From NCBI RefSeq assembly GCF_024438035.1, contig NZ_JANFQF010000005.1:124001-188000 (forward strand): a stretch of 64,000 nucleotides of DNA. Direction: 5' to 3'. Source of the stretch: Rhodococcus tibetensis. GTDB lineage: Bacteria > Actinomycetota > Actinomycetes > Mycobacteriales > Mycobacteriaceae. Numbering within the stretch: the first letter of the stretch is position 1; the number at the start of each line of letters is the position of its first letter. The notes under the pieces are model-generated. The model did no database searches. It saw only the letters and a list, made by a program, of their open reading frames with translations, and had not been told where the DNA came from. Positions 49,026 to 55,761 of the stretch are shown piece by piece. Position numbers and translations under genes: made by a program.

Positions 49026-50725
49026 CCCGGCACTACCGTCGCTGACGCGGTCTCGTCCTGCTTCGGCGGCTCCCACCACAACACGGGGGAGCCGCCGACC
49101 GGCACGGTCACCGGGTCCGACCCGAGATTGCACGCGAGACGCAGCGCACCGCGGTGCACTACGATCCAGCGGTCGTCCTCGTCGTAGTCGACGGACAGGT
49201 CGTCGAGCCACGGGTCGGTCAGCTCGATGCGTTCACGTCGCAGACGAAGCAACGCGCGATAGCAGTCGAGTATCCGGGAGTGTGGTGCACGCCCCCGTTC
49301 TTCCCAGTCGAGTTTCGAGCGCTCGAAGGTCTGCGGGTCCTGCGGGTCCGGGACATCCTCGGTGCTCCAGCCGTGCTCGGCGAACTCGGCCTTGCGACCC
49401 TCCGCCGTGGCCCGTGCCAGCTCGGGCTCGGGATGCGAGGTGAAGAACTGGAACGGTGTGCTCGCCCCCCACTCCTCACCCATGAACAGCATGGGCGTGA
49501 ACGGCGAGCACAACACGAGCGCCGCCTTCACGGCCAGCTGCCCGGAGTCGAGATAGGCGCCCGGGCGGTCGCCGGTCGCCCGATTGCCCACCTGGTCGTG
49601 TGTGCAGGTGTAGGTGACCAGTGCGCTGGCCGGAATCTGCCGGGTGTCCAGACGGCGTCCGTGGATGCGCCCTCGGAATGTCGAGTATGTTCCGGCGTGA
49701 AACCAGCCCTGGCGCAGTGTTTCCGACAGGCACGCGAGCGATCCGAAGTCACCGTAATAGCCTTGCCGCTCGCCCGACACCGCGGCATGGACGGCGTGAT
49801 GCAAGTCGTCGTCCCACTGCGCGTCGAGGCCGTATCCACCGGCAGAGCGCGGCGTGATCAATTTCGGATCGTTCAGATCACTTTCCGCAATGAGGGTCAG
49901 CGGCCGACCCAGATGGGCAGAAAGGCGGCGGGTCTCGACAGCCAGTTGTTCGAGAAGGTGGGTCGCGGTGTGCTCGACGAGCGCGTGGACCGCGTCGAGA
50001 CGCAGTGCGTCGATATGGAACTCTTCGAACCAGCGGAGCGCATTGTCGATGATGTAGCGCCGTACGTGGTCGCTGGAAGGACCGTCCAGATTGATGCTGC
50101 GACCCCACGTGTTCGCGCCCTGCGCCAGGTAAGGGCCGTAGCGGTCGAGGTAATTTCCGGACGGTCCCAGATGGTTGTAGACCACATCGAGTACCACCCC
50201 GAGCCCGCGGGCATGGCAGGCGTCGACCAGGGCCTGCAAGCCGTCGGGACCTCCGTATGCCTCGTGCACGGTGTACCAGAGGACGCCGTCGTATCCCCAG
50301 TTATGGGTTCCGTTGAAACCATTGACCGGCATCACTTCCACGAAATCGACACCGAGCTCGACGAGGTGGTCGAGCTTGTCGACCGCAGCGGCGAAGGTCC
50401 CTTCCGGCGTGAAGGTTCCGATGTGCAGTTCGTAGATGGCGGCCCCGGCGAGCTGGCGACCGTTCCACCGCGAGTCCGTCCACGCGTCCCGGTCGAGGGT
50501 GTGCAGCTGAGACGGTGCGTGCACACCGTCGGGTTGGCGCGGCGAACGGGGGTCGGGGAGGGCGGTGTCGTCCTCGTCGAGAAGGAACGCGTACCGGGAG
50601 TCGGCAGACGCCTCGACATCCGCTCGCCACCAGCCGTCGGGCGACCGTGTCATGTCGTGACGTCGGCCGTCGACCTCCACGCGAACAGCTGTCCGAATCG
50701 GGGCCCATACCTCGAAAGTGTGCAC
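48977..50725 (-). CDS. treZ: Malto-oligosyltrehalose trehalohydrolase TreZ
   Basis: GH13 enzyme of 582 residues that releases trehalose from maltooligosyltrehalose made by TreY. It has an N-terminal beta domain, the (beta/alpha)8 domain with ALRLDAVH (nucleophile Asp244), AESDLND (acid/base Glu281) and the later THDQVGN, and a C-terminal beta domain. The GTG start has an upstream CATGCT hexamer, resembling that of metF. Unlike M. tuberculosis, where treX-treY-treZ are contiguous, treZ here is separated from treY by about 5 kb. Confidence 0.95.
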   Translation of the reverse strand: MHTFEVWAPIRTAVRVEVDGRRHDMTRSPDGWWRADVEASADSRYAFLLDEDDTALPDPRSPRQPDGVHAPSQLHTLDRDAWTDSRWNGRQLAGAAIYELHIGTFTPEGTFAAAVDKLDHLVELGVDFVEVMPVNGFNGTHNWGYDGVLWYTVHEAYGGPDGLQALVDACHARGLGVVLDVVYNHLGPSGNYLDRYGPYLAQGANTWGRSINLDGPSSDHVRRYIIDNALRWFEEFHIDALRLDAVHALVEHTATHLLEQLAVETRRLSAHLGRPLTLIAESDLNDPKLITPRSAGGYGLDAQWDDDLHHAVHAAVSGERQGYYGDFGSLACLSETLRQGWFHAGTYSTFRGRIHGRRLDTRQIPASALVTYTCTHDQVGNRATGDRPGAYLDSGQLAVKAALVLCSPFTPMLFMGEEWGASTPFQFFTSHPEPELARATAEGRKAEFAEHGWSTEDVPDPQDPQTFERSKLDWEERGRAPHSRILDCYRALLRLRRERIELTDPWLDDLSVDYDEDDRWIVVHRGALRLACNLGSDPVTVPVGGSPVLWWEPPKQDETASATVVPGHSFVVLDASSAVTSV

Positions 50726-50836
50726 CCGATAAGCATGCCTTGCCCTCGTGCGCCGTGCAGGGTTGTCTGCTCGGGCCGGCCTGATGACGAGCTGCTACAG
50801 CTCGATGCCCTCGGATCAGTTGCATCACCCGCACGT

Positions 50837-52183
50837 TCACACGAAATTGAAAGCGGGGGGCAGTGCAATCACTGCAAGAGCAGCCCAGCCGCCGTACACG
50901 GGCAGGTAGCTGGTCTGCCAGCGCTCGACGGCGCCGAACCCGCACCGACCGCGGACGAAACTGAGGCCGAGTCGAACCGACCAGACCAGATTCACCAACA
51001 ACACCAAGTTCAGGCCGAGCGCGGTCACCTTGTTCGGTGTGAAACCGAACTCTGCAATGCGACTGGCCATGGCGGTCAGCATCAGCACGTCGACGGCGAG
51101 TGCACTGACAACGAGGACGAGTTGCAGCTTGTCGAAGAGATCAGGAGGTGCGAGCGGGTCACGCGCGGAGATCGCGTACAGCAGCAGACCCAGGACGATC
51201 ACGAGAATCAGATCCATCAGGATGAGCAGATCTCGGTCGACGCCGACGACGCTGCGGGCCGCCGCGAACGCCGCCAGCAGGGCGAGCAGCATGAGGGTCG
51301 TGAGTGGCGTGAACACGCGAGTGAGCACGGGAGCGATGTTCTCGATGACGTTCTGCTTCGCCTCGACCAGCCAGGCGGCCACGAGAAGTGCACCTGCCGC
51401 GCCGAACGGCAGTATCCACTGCTCGACGACCCACTCGACATCCAGGTCCAGGGATGCGAATGCGCCGACCGTCAGGCCGATCAGCACGCCGCCACCGAGG
51501 GCGAGCAAGGTCATGTAGACAACCCATTCACCGGTGAACCGGACAAAATCCATGCGTCGTCGGTGGGATCGCCAGTCGCCACCGACATAGGCCAGACCGA
51601 CGACGAACCACAGCGCAATCGGCGCGTGAATCGCGGCGATGACCTCCGTCGACCCGTTATCGACGAAGGGAAAGAGATTCAGTAGCAGTGCTGCCACCGC
51701 GAAGGGAGCAACGAGTGCTGCGGCGCCGCGCACTGTCATCTTCCGTTTCCATGCGAAGTATCCAGTCAGGAAAGGCAGCACGAACAGGCTGATGTTTCGC
51801 GCCAAGGCCAGTTCCGGGAGCCACTCCAGCCCGGCCTTGACAGCCAGTCCCGCACTGACGGCGAGAGCCAGGACCACGCTCAGTTCGCGTTTCGGTGGGG
51901 CGGTTTCGGGCTCCGAGGTGGCCGGCATCAGCATGAGTTGCTTCCACAACCGGTCGGAATGCTCGACTGCGAACTCACGCGAGATCGCATCGAGATTGCC
52001 CATGCGTTTGACGGCGACGAGAAACGCTTCGGCCGCGGTCAGCCCGACTGCGGACAGGTCAGAGACCTGGTCACGAAGATGACCTTCCATTTCGTCGATG
52101 TCGACACTCGAAATCACGCGGTGGCACCGGACGTAGCCGCGCCACTGGTCGATCTGCGACTCCAACTCGGCGTCGGTATTCAT
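50837..52183 (-). CDS. Membrane protein with N-terminal permease-prefix/HAAS-like domain
   Basis: Protein of 448 residues. The first about 85 residues are soluble and helical (ESQIDQWRGYVRCHRVISSVDIDEMEGHLRDQVSDL), matching the HAAS/permease-prefix domains encoded next to PadR regulators. Ten to twelve membrane helices follow. The membrane part resembles DUF4153-type proteins. ATG shares its last-base overlap with the padR stop (TGATG), so it is translationally coupled to padR. PadR-HAAS pairs are thought to sense envelope or lipid-linked signals; the ligand is unknown. Confidence 0.75.
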   Translation of the reverse strand: MNTDAELESQIDQWRGYVRCHRVISSVDIDEMEGHLRDQVSDLSAVGLTAAEAFLVAVKRMGNLDAISREFAVEHSDRLWKQLMLMPATSEPETAPPKRELSVVLALAVSAGLAVKAGLEWLPELALARNISLFVLPFLTGYFAWKRKMTVRGAAALVAPFAVAALLLNLFPFVDNGSTEVIAAIHAPIALWFVVGLAYVGGDWRSHRRRMDFVRFTGEWVVYMTLLALGGGVLIGLTVGAFASLDLDVEWVVEQWILPFGAAGALLVAAWLVEAKQNVIENIAPVLTRVFTPLTTLMLLALLAAFAAARSVVGVDRDLLILMDLILVIVLGLLLYAISARDPLAPPDLFDKLQLVLVVSALAVDVLMLTAMASRIAEFGFTPNKVTALGLNLVLLVNLVWSVRLGLSFVRGRCGFGAVERWQTSYLPVYGGWAALAVIALPPAFNFV

Positions 52184-52545
52184 CACGAGCGCCCCTCGGC
52201 GACGGCGGGTGGCAGCTGAGCGGCTTGCCATACCTGGTGCAGGGCTTCCGCAACGACGGACCACTGCATGCGCCGGTCTGCGAGCATCTCCTTGCCGGAA
52301 TCGGTAATTGCGTAATGCTTACGACGCCGACCGTTGTCGGCGGTTCGCCAGGTCGCCGAGACGTAACCCGACCGCTCGAGACGGTGCAGCAACGGGTACA
52401 GCATCCCGTCCGTCCATTGCATCCGCCCGCCCGACAACTCGTTGACGCGTTTGATGATGGCGTAACCATAGGACTCGCCGTCGGCGAGAATCCCGAGCAC
52501 CAGCGGCGTTGCCGAGGCTGCTACCAGGTCCTTGTCGATGAACAT
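52183..52545 (-). CDS. PadR-family transcriptional regulator
   Basis: Winged-helix regulator of 120 residues. The PadR domain is recognisable as LVLGILADGESYGYAIIKRVNEL, GMLYPLLHRLERSGYV and the RRRKHYAITDSGK wing. ATG at 52545 has GGAG 4 bp upstream. It is the first gene of a two-gene unit with the permease-prefix membrane protein, which is the probable partner. An inverted repeat with ATACCTAG/CTAGGTAT arms lies just upstream and is a likely autoregulatory site. Confidence 0.9.
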   Translation of the reverse strand: MFIDKDLVAASATPLVLGILADGESYGYAIIKRVNELSGGRMQWTDGMLYPLLHRLERSGYVSATWRTADNGRRRKHYAITDSGKEMLADRRMQWSVVAEALHQVWQAAQLPPAVAEGRS

Positions 52546-52554
52546 CAGGCTCCA

Positions 52555-52602
52555 ATACCTAGTTCCCCTAGGGTTCGGCCTTACCATAGCAGATCTAGGT
52601 AT
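52555..52602. promoter_or_regulatory. Probable PadR operator pair
   Basis: ATACCTAG (52555-52562) and CTAGGTAT (52595-52602) are perfect inverted arms 32 bp apart, with the palindrome CCTAGG (52567-52572) between. They lie 10-57 bp before the padR start. TATGGT on the minus strand (52582-52587 region) may be the -10. Confidence 0.5.
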
Positions 52603-52648
52603 GGCGGAGGTCGGCTATGTCTACCCCGGGAGCTGATCGTCGTAGAGG

Positions 52649-53089
52649 TCACTGTGTCCCGGGTACCTCGATGCGCTCGAGAAGCCACCGAGGTCCGACT
52701 GTGCCGGCCCCGAGCGCCTCGACCCGCTCGCGGAGTCCGCGATCTGCCGTCACGACAATGATCGGCCGATTGCTGTCCGCGCCGGCCGCATCGGCAACTT
52801 CGGCCACGATCGCGTCGTCTCCCGAACCGTCCGCCCGCACCACACGCAGGTGTACCGAAGTCGGATCCGTCTCATCGGCGACTGCGGTCCTCGCCGCGCC
52901 TTCGAGTACGACGATCACCTCGGTGGGTCGGTCCAGGCTCTCATCGAGCTTGATCAGCTGCGCGAGCAATCGCCGGGCGGCGCCGGCGCGATCGCGCCAC
53001 CAACCATCGGGCCTCGCGCCGACGACATTCGCGGCGTCCACCACGATCAGCTGCCCCCGGTCATTCGTCACGGGGAGCGATTCCAGCAT
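52649..53089 (-). CDS. NYN/PIN-like nuclease-fold protein
   Basis: Small protein of 146 residues with a PIN/NYN fold pattern: IVVDAANVVGARPDGWW at the first acidic strand, an internal VVLEGAAR strand, SGDDAIVAEVAD, and IIVVTADRGLRERV at the last acidic strand. Conserved acidic residues after strands 1, 3 and 4 suggest a metal-dependent RNase or a binding relative. ATG at 53089 is supported by the fold starting right after it; no start farther upstream is convincing. It follows a 47-residue protein on the same strand by 26 bp. Its biological target is unknown. Confidence 0.75.
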   Translation of the reverse strand: MLESLPVTNDRGQLIVVDAANVVGARPDGWWRDRAGAARRLLAQLIKLDESLDRPTEVIVVLEGAARTAVADETDPTSVHLRVVRADGSGDDAIVAEVADAAGADSNRPIIVVTADRGLRERVEALGAGTVGPRWLLERIEVPGTQ

Positions 53090-53115
53090 GAATCGAAGGT
53101 CGGCACGCAGTGTGC

Positions 53116-53259
53116 TCAGTCCTGCTCGGAGTCGTCGACCTCTTCGATGATCTCGGCGCCGAGTACGGACAGCCGGTGTTCCTCGGCGTCCTGCACGGTG
53201 CCGAAATCCTGTTCTTCGAGTACGTTGCGATCCTTGTCGAGGTATCGGTAGGTAGCCAT
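53116..53259 (-). CDS. Very small conserved-type protein (47 residues)
   Basis: ATG at 53259 with GGGGG upstream gives an acidic 47-residue protein beginning MATYRYLDKDRNVLEEQDFGT. The Tyr/Asp/Glu-rich composition and strong codon bias support real coding despite its size. It lies just upstream of the NYN-like gene on the same strand and is divergent from the DUF1918 gene. No function can be assigned. Confidence 0.65.
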   Translation of the reverse strand: MATYRYLDKDRNVLEEQDFGTVQDAEEHRLSVLGAEIIEEVDDSEQD

Positions 53260-53369
53260 GCCCCCACGATGGCACATCGCCTCGGCACACGCCGGTGAGT
53301 CAGCCCTTTCGCCTGCGGTCGCGAAGTAGCAAGCTTGAGTTGACGAGTCCAGCATCGCGAGGAGCAGTC

Positions 53370-53558
53370 ATGCACGTAGCAGTGGGAGACCGGTTGCACG
53401 TCCAGGGCAGGGTTGTGGGAGCGCACGCGCACACCGCCGAAGTCGTGGAAGTACATGGGGAGAACGGCGAACCGCCCTACTTGGTCCGGTACGACGACGG
53501 TCACGAGGCGCTGGTGTTTCCTGGACCCGACGTCTGGGTGGAACATCCACAGACGTAG
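53370..53558 (+). CDS. DUF1918 small protein
   Basis: Protein of 62 residues beginning MHVAVGDRLHVQGRVVG, a compact all-beta SH3-like domain ending PYLVRYDDGHEALVFPGPDVWVE, which is the DUF1918 signature common in actinobacteria. ATG has GAGGAG 5 bp upstream. The fold suggests nucleic-acid or protein binding, but no function is established. It stands alone between a divergent small gene and a TetR gene. Confidence 0.85.
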   Translation: MHVAVGDRLHVQGRVVGAHAHTAEVVEVHGENGEPPYLVRYDDGHEALVFPGPDVWVEHPQT

Positions 53559-53637
53559 GGCTCCGGACACCCGGGGGACCAAGGACGCACCGCATTCGTT
53601 GCAGGGGCGCTGCTTCCAATGCGGCTAGCATGAGTTC

Positions 53638-54273
53638 ATGCCGGAGCCGGTCAGAAGGTCCTACAGTTCGCCGCTGCGGGCAGAATCGGCGCGCCGCACC
53701 CGTGTCCTCGTCCGGGATGCGGCGGCCCGCCTGTTCGGCGACCGGGGGTACGTCAGCACCACAGTGCGCAACGTCGCCGACGCGGCAGGTGTCGCGACGA
53801 GGACGGTGTTCACGGCGTTCCCCGGTGGCAAGGCCGAGTTGTTCCACGACGCGCTCGCCGCCGCCATCGAGGGCGGCGACGAGACCGCGCCGAAGGTGTA
53901 TGCGTCCGCATCGCGCGACGGCGACCCTGTTGAACGCATCCTCGACGAAGTGGTGGGGTACGGCGCCGATGTCCTCGAACGGGCCGGAACCCTCATGCTG
54001 ACGTCGATCCAGAGCTCGGGCGCCGATGAGGACATGAGGCGGTTCGCCGAGGAGGGTGCGCGGGCGTCTGCCGATAACGCGATGACGCTCGCGGAAGGGC
54101 TTGCCGCGCACGATCTGCTGCGACCGGAGATCTCTGTGCAGCGAGCGGCGGATGTGCTGTTCACCGTCGTCTCTCCCCAGGTCCACTCCATGCTGCGGCA
54201 CCGCTGCGGGTGGGACATCGACGAGTACCGCAACTGGGTCAAGGCGATGATCAGGGCAAGCCTGCTCCATTGA
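53638..54273 (+). CDS. TetR-family transcriptional regulator
   Basis: Regulator of 211 residues. The N-terminal helix-turn-helix (about 18-64: RRTRVLVRDAAARLFGDRGYVSTTVRNVADAAGVATRTVFTAFPGGKAEL) is clear; the C-terminal helical domain is unassigned. An ATG with a weak upstream site is used. Downstream, before the PLDc_N-type membrane gene, lies a 17-bp tandem repeat array. Target genes are unknown; the next gene, the divergent DUF1918 neighbourhood or distant loci are possible. Confidence 0.85.
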   Translation: MPEPVRRSYSSPLRAESARRTRVLVRDAAARLFGDRGYVSTTVRNVADAAGVATRTVFTAFPGGKAELFHDALAAAIEGGDETAPKVYASASRDGDPVERILDEVVGYGADVLERAGTLMLTSIQSSGADEDMRRFAEEGARASADNAMTLAEGLAAHDLLRPEISVQRAADVLFTVVSPQVHSMLRHRCGWDIDEYRNWVKAMIRASLLH

Positions 54274-54306
54274 CCCGGAAGGCTCTGTGGTTCGATGGCT
54301 CGGTGC

Positions 54307-54373
54307 TTCCATGGGCACTGTCGTTCCATGGGCACAGTGGTTCCATGGGCACAGTGGTTCCATGGGCACAGTG
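54307..54373 (+). repeat. 17-bp tandem repeat array
   Basis: Units begin at 54307, 54324, 54341 and 54358. The consensus is TTCCATGGGCACAGTGG; the first unit ends ACTGTCG and the last is one base short. A degenerate unit TTCCGCGGGGGACACTG starts at 54374. Each unit contains the palindrome CCATGG. The array lies between the TetR gene and a membrane-protein gene, 57 bp before the latter's start. Confidence 0.9.
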
Positions 54374-54429
54374 TTCCGCGGGGGACACTGCGCTCGGCGC
54401 AGCCGGGGCGCTTCGGAGGGGAATTCTCG

Positions 54430-54777
54430 GTGCCGTACTTTGTTCTCGGTCTCGTCACTCTGCTGCTGTGGGTCTATTGCCTCGTCGACGTGATCACGCG
54501 GGACGAGTCCGACGTTCGGCATCTACCCAAAGTGCTATGGCTGCTGATCGTGCTCGTCCTGCCGACCATCGGATCACTCGTCTGGTTGTTCGTCGGCCGC
54601 GGCGCGGGAGTCCGCCGAACTGGTGCGACACGTGGATTCGGCGAGTACGAGCGCCCGGGCCGTCACATCGCGCAGAACCCGGACGACGACGAAGCGTTTC
54701 TCCGCAGATGCCGCGAGCGCGCCGAAGAGCAACGTCGCATCGCGCGGCGTCGCAGGGAAGAACCCGGCGACGACTGA
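54430..54777 (+). CDS. PLDc_N-domain membrane protein
   Basis: Small membrane protein of 115 residues. Two membrane helices (about 1-20 and 35-55) surround a short loop, giving the phospholipase D nuclease N-terminal (PLDc_N) pattern VPYFVLGLVTLLLWVYCLVDVITRD then LPKVLWLLIVLVLPTIGSLVWLFVGR. A charged Arg/Glu-rich cytoplasmic tail follows. GTG at 54430 with GGAGGGG upstream is preferred to in-frame starts inside the 17-bp repeats. No catalytic domain is attached. The function is unknown. Confidence 0.8.
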   Translation: MPYFVLGLVTLLLWVYCLVDVITRDESDVRHLPKVLWLLIVLVLPTIGSLVWLFVGRGAGVRRTGATRGFGEYERPGRHIAQNPDDDEAFLRRCRERAEEQRRIARRRREEPGDD

Positions 54778-54790
54778 GGCCGCCCAGTAG

Positions 54791-55732
54791 TTACGGAAGC
54801 AGGACGAACTTCCCGGCAGGGTGGGATCTGGCGAGTTCGGTGTGGGCGCGTGCAACCTCCGACAACCAGTACGTCCGTGCCACGCGAACCCTCAGGTCGC
54901 CGCGGTCCGCGAGGTCGACGACCGGGGATCGAAGGCGGCGTCGCACCTCTCGGCTGGCCGGATTCGTACCGCCCACTCCGAGAAATCCGGCCTCGACCGC
55001 ACGCGGTACTGCCACGGTCGTGACCATCCGAGGCGGGTCGCGCACCAACTCGACGGACACGTCGACCGCCTCCTCGCCACCGACCGTGTCGATGACGGCG
55101 TCCACACCTTCCGGCGCGAGGACGCGGACACGTCCTGCGAGGCCGGCGCCATAGGACATCGGGGTGGCGCCGAGCGATCGGAGGTAGTCGTGATTTTCCG
55201 GTCTCGCTGTACCGATCACTGTCGCGCCCCGGCTGCAGGCCACCTGGACCACGCACGACCCGACCGCGCCGGCCGCTCCGTGGACGAGTAGCAGATCTCC
55301 CGCTCCGATCTTCGCGGCGTCGACGGTCTCGACCGCGGTCGTGCCGGCCACCAGTAGCCCCGCGGCTTCGTTCCACGGCAGCGACGGCGGTTTGCGCACA
55401 ACGGAATCGGCGGCGACGACGAGTCGATCCGCGTATGCCCCCTCGGCCGGGTACACGATCACCTCGTCGCCGGGGGAAAGGGGCCCGTCCGGACCGCTGG
55501 CATCCTCGCCGACCTCCACTACCACTCCGGCCGCCTCGGCGCCGAGACTCAGGGGCAGGGAAGCGGGATCGGTACCGAAGGCGCCGCTGTACCGCTTGTA
55601 GTCGATGGGATTGACACCGATCGCCCGGACCTCGATCGCAACCTCCCTACGCGCAGGGGGAACTGGAGCGACCTCCACAACGGCGAGGACCTCGGGGCCT
55701 CCGTAACCTCGCGCAATGACGCGTCGTGTCAT
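54791..55732 (-). CDS. Zinc-free MDR-family quinone oxidoreductase
   Basis: NADP(H)-dependent oxidoreductase of 313 residues. It has an N-terminal GroES-like domain (VNPIDYKRYSG, SLGAEAAGVVVEVG) lacking zinc-ligand cysteines, and a Rossmann domain with HGAAGAVGSCVVQVA (about 150-164) and IGTARPENHDYLRSLGA. The closing stretch SHPAGKFVLLP is typical of quinone oxidoreductases. It converges with the PLDc_N gene 13 bp away and lies upstream of treY's 3' end. The substrate is unknown. Confidence 0.88.
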   Translation of the reverse strand: MTRRVIARGYGGPEVLAVVEVAPVPPARREVAIEVRAIGVNPIDYKRYSGAFGTDPASLPLSLGAEAAGVVVEVGEDASGPDGPLSPGDEVIVYPAEGAYADRLVVAADSVVRKPPSLPWNEAAGLLVAGTTAVETVDAAKIGAGDLLLVHGAAGAVGSCVVQVACSRGATVIGTARPENHDYLRSLGATPMSYGAGLAGRVRVLAPEGVDAVIDTVGGEEAVDVSVELVRDPPRMVTTVAVPRAVEAGFLGVGGTNPASREVRRRLRSPVVDLADRGDLRVRVARTYWLSEVARAHTELARSHPAGKFVLLP

Positions 55733-55761
55733 GACTCTCCCAACTCGGCCGCCGGAGTTCG

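Noticed and set aside
53638-54273. TetR gene as the missing BioQ
   Set aside because: The bio operator is over 7 kb away and nothing in the protein identifies BioQ; assignment would be a guess.
54307-54373. CRISPR-like array
   Set aside because: Units are only 17 bp and directly abutting with no spacers; no cas genes are nearby.
54295-54429. N-terminal extension of the PLDc_N protein through the 17-bp repeats
   Set aside because: The repeats create ATG codons by chance; GTG at 54430 with GGAGGGG upstream gives the normal family start.
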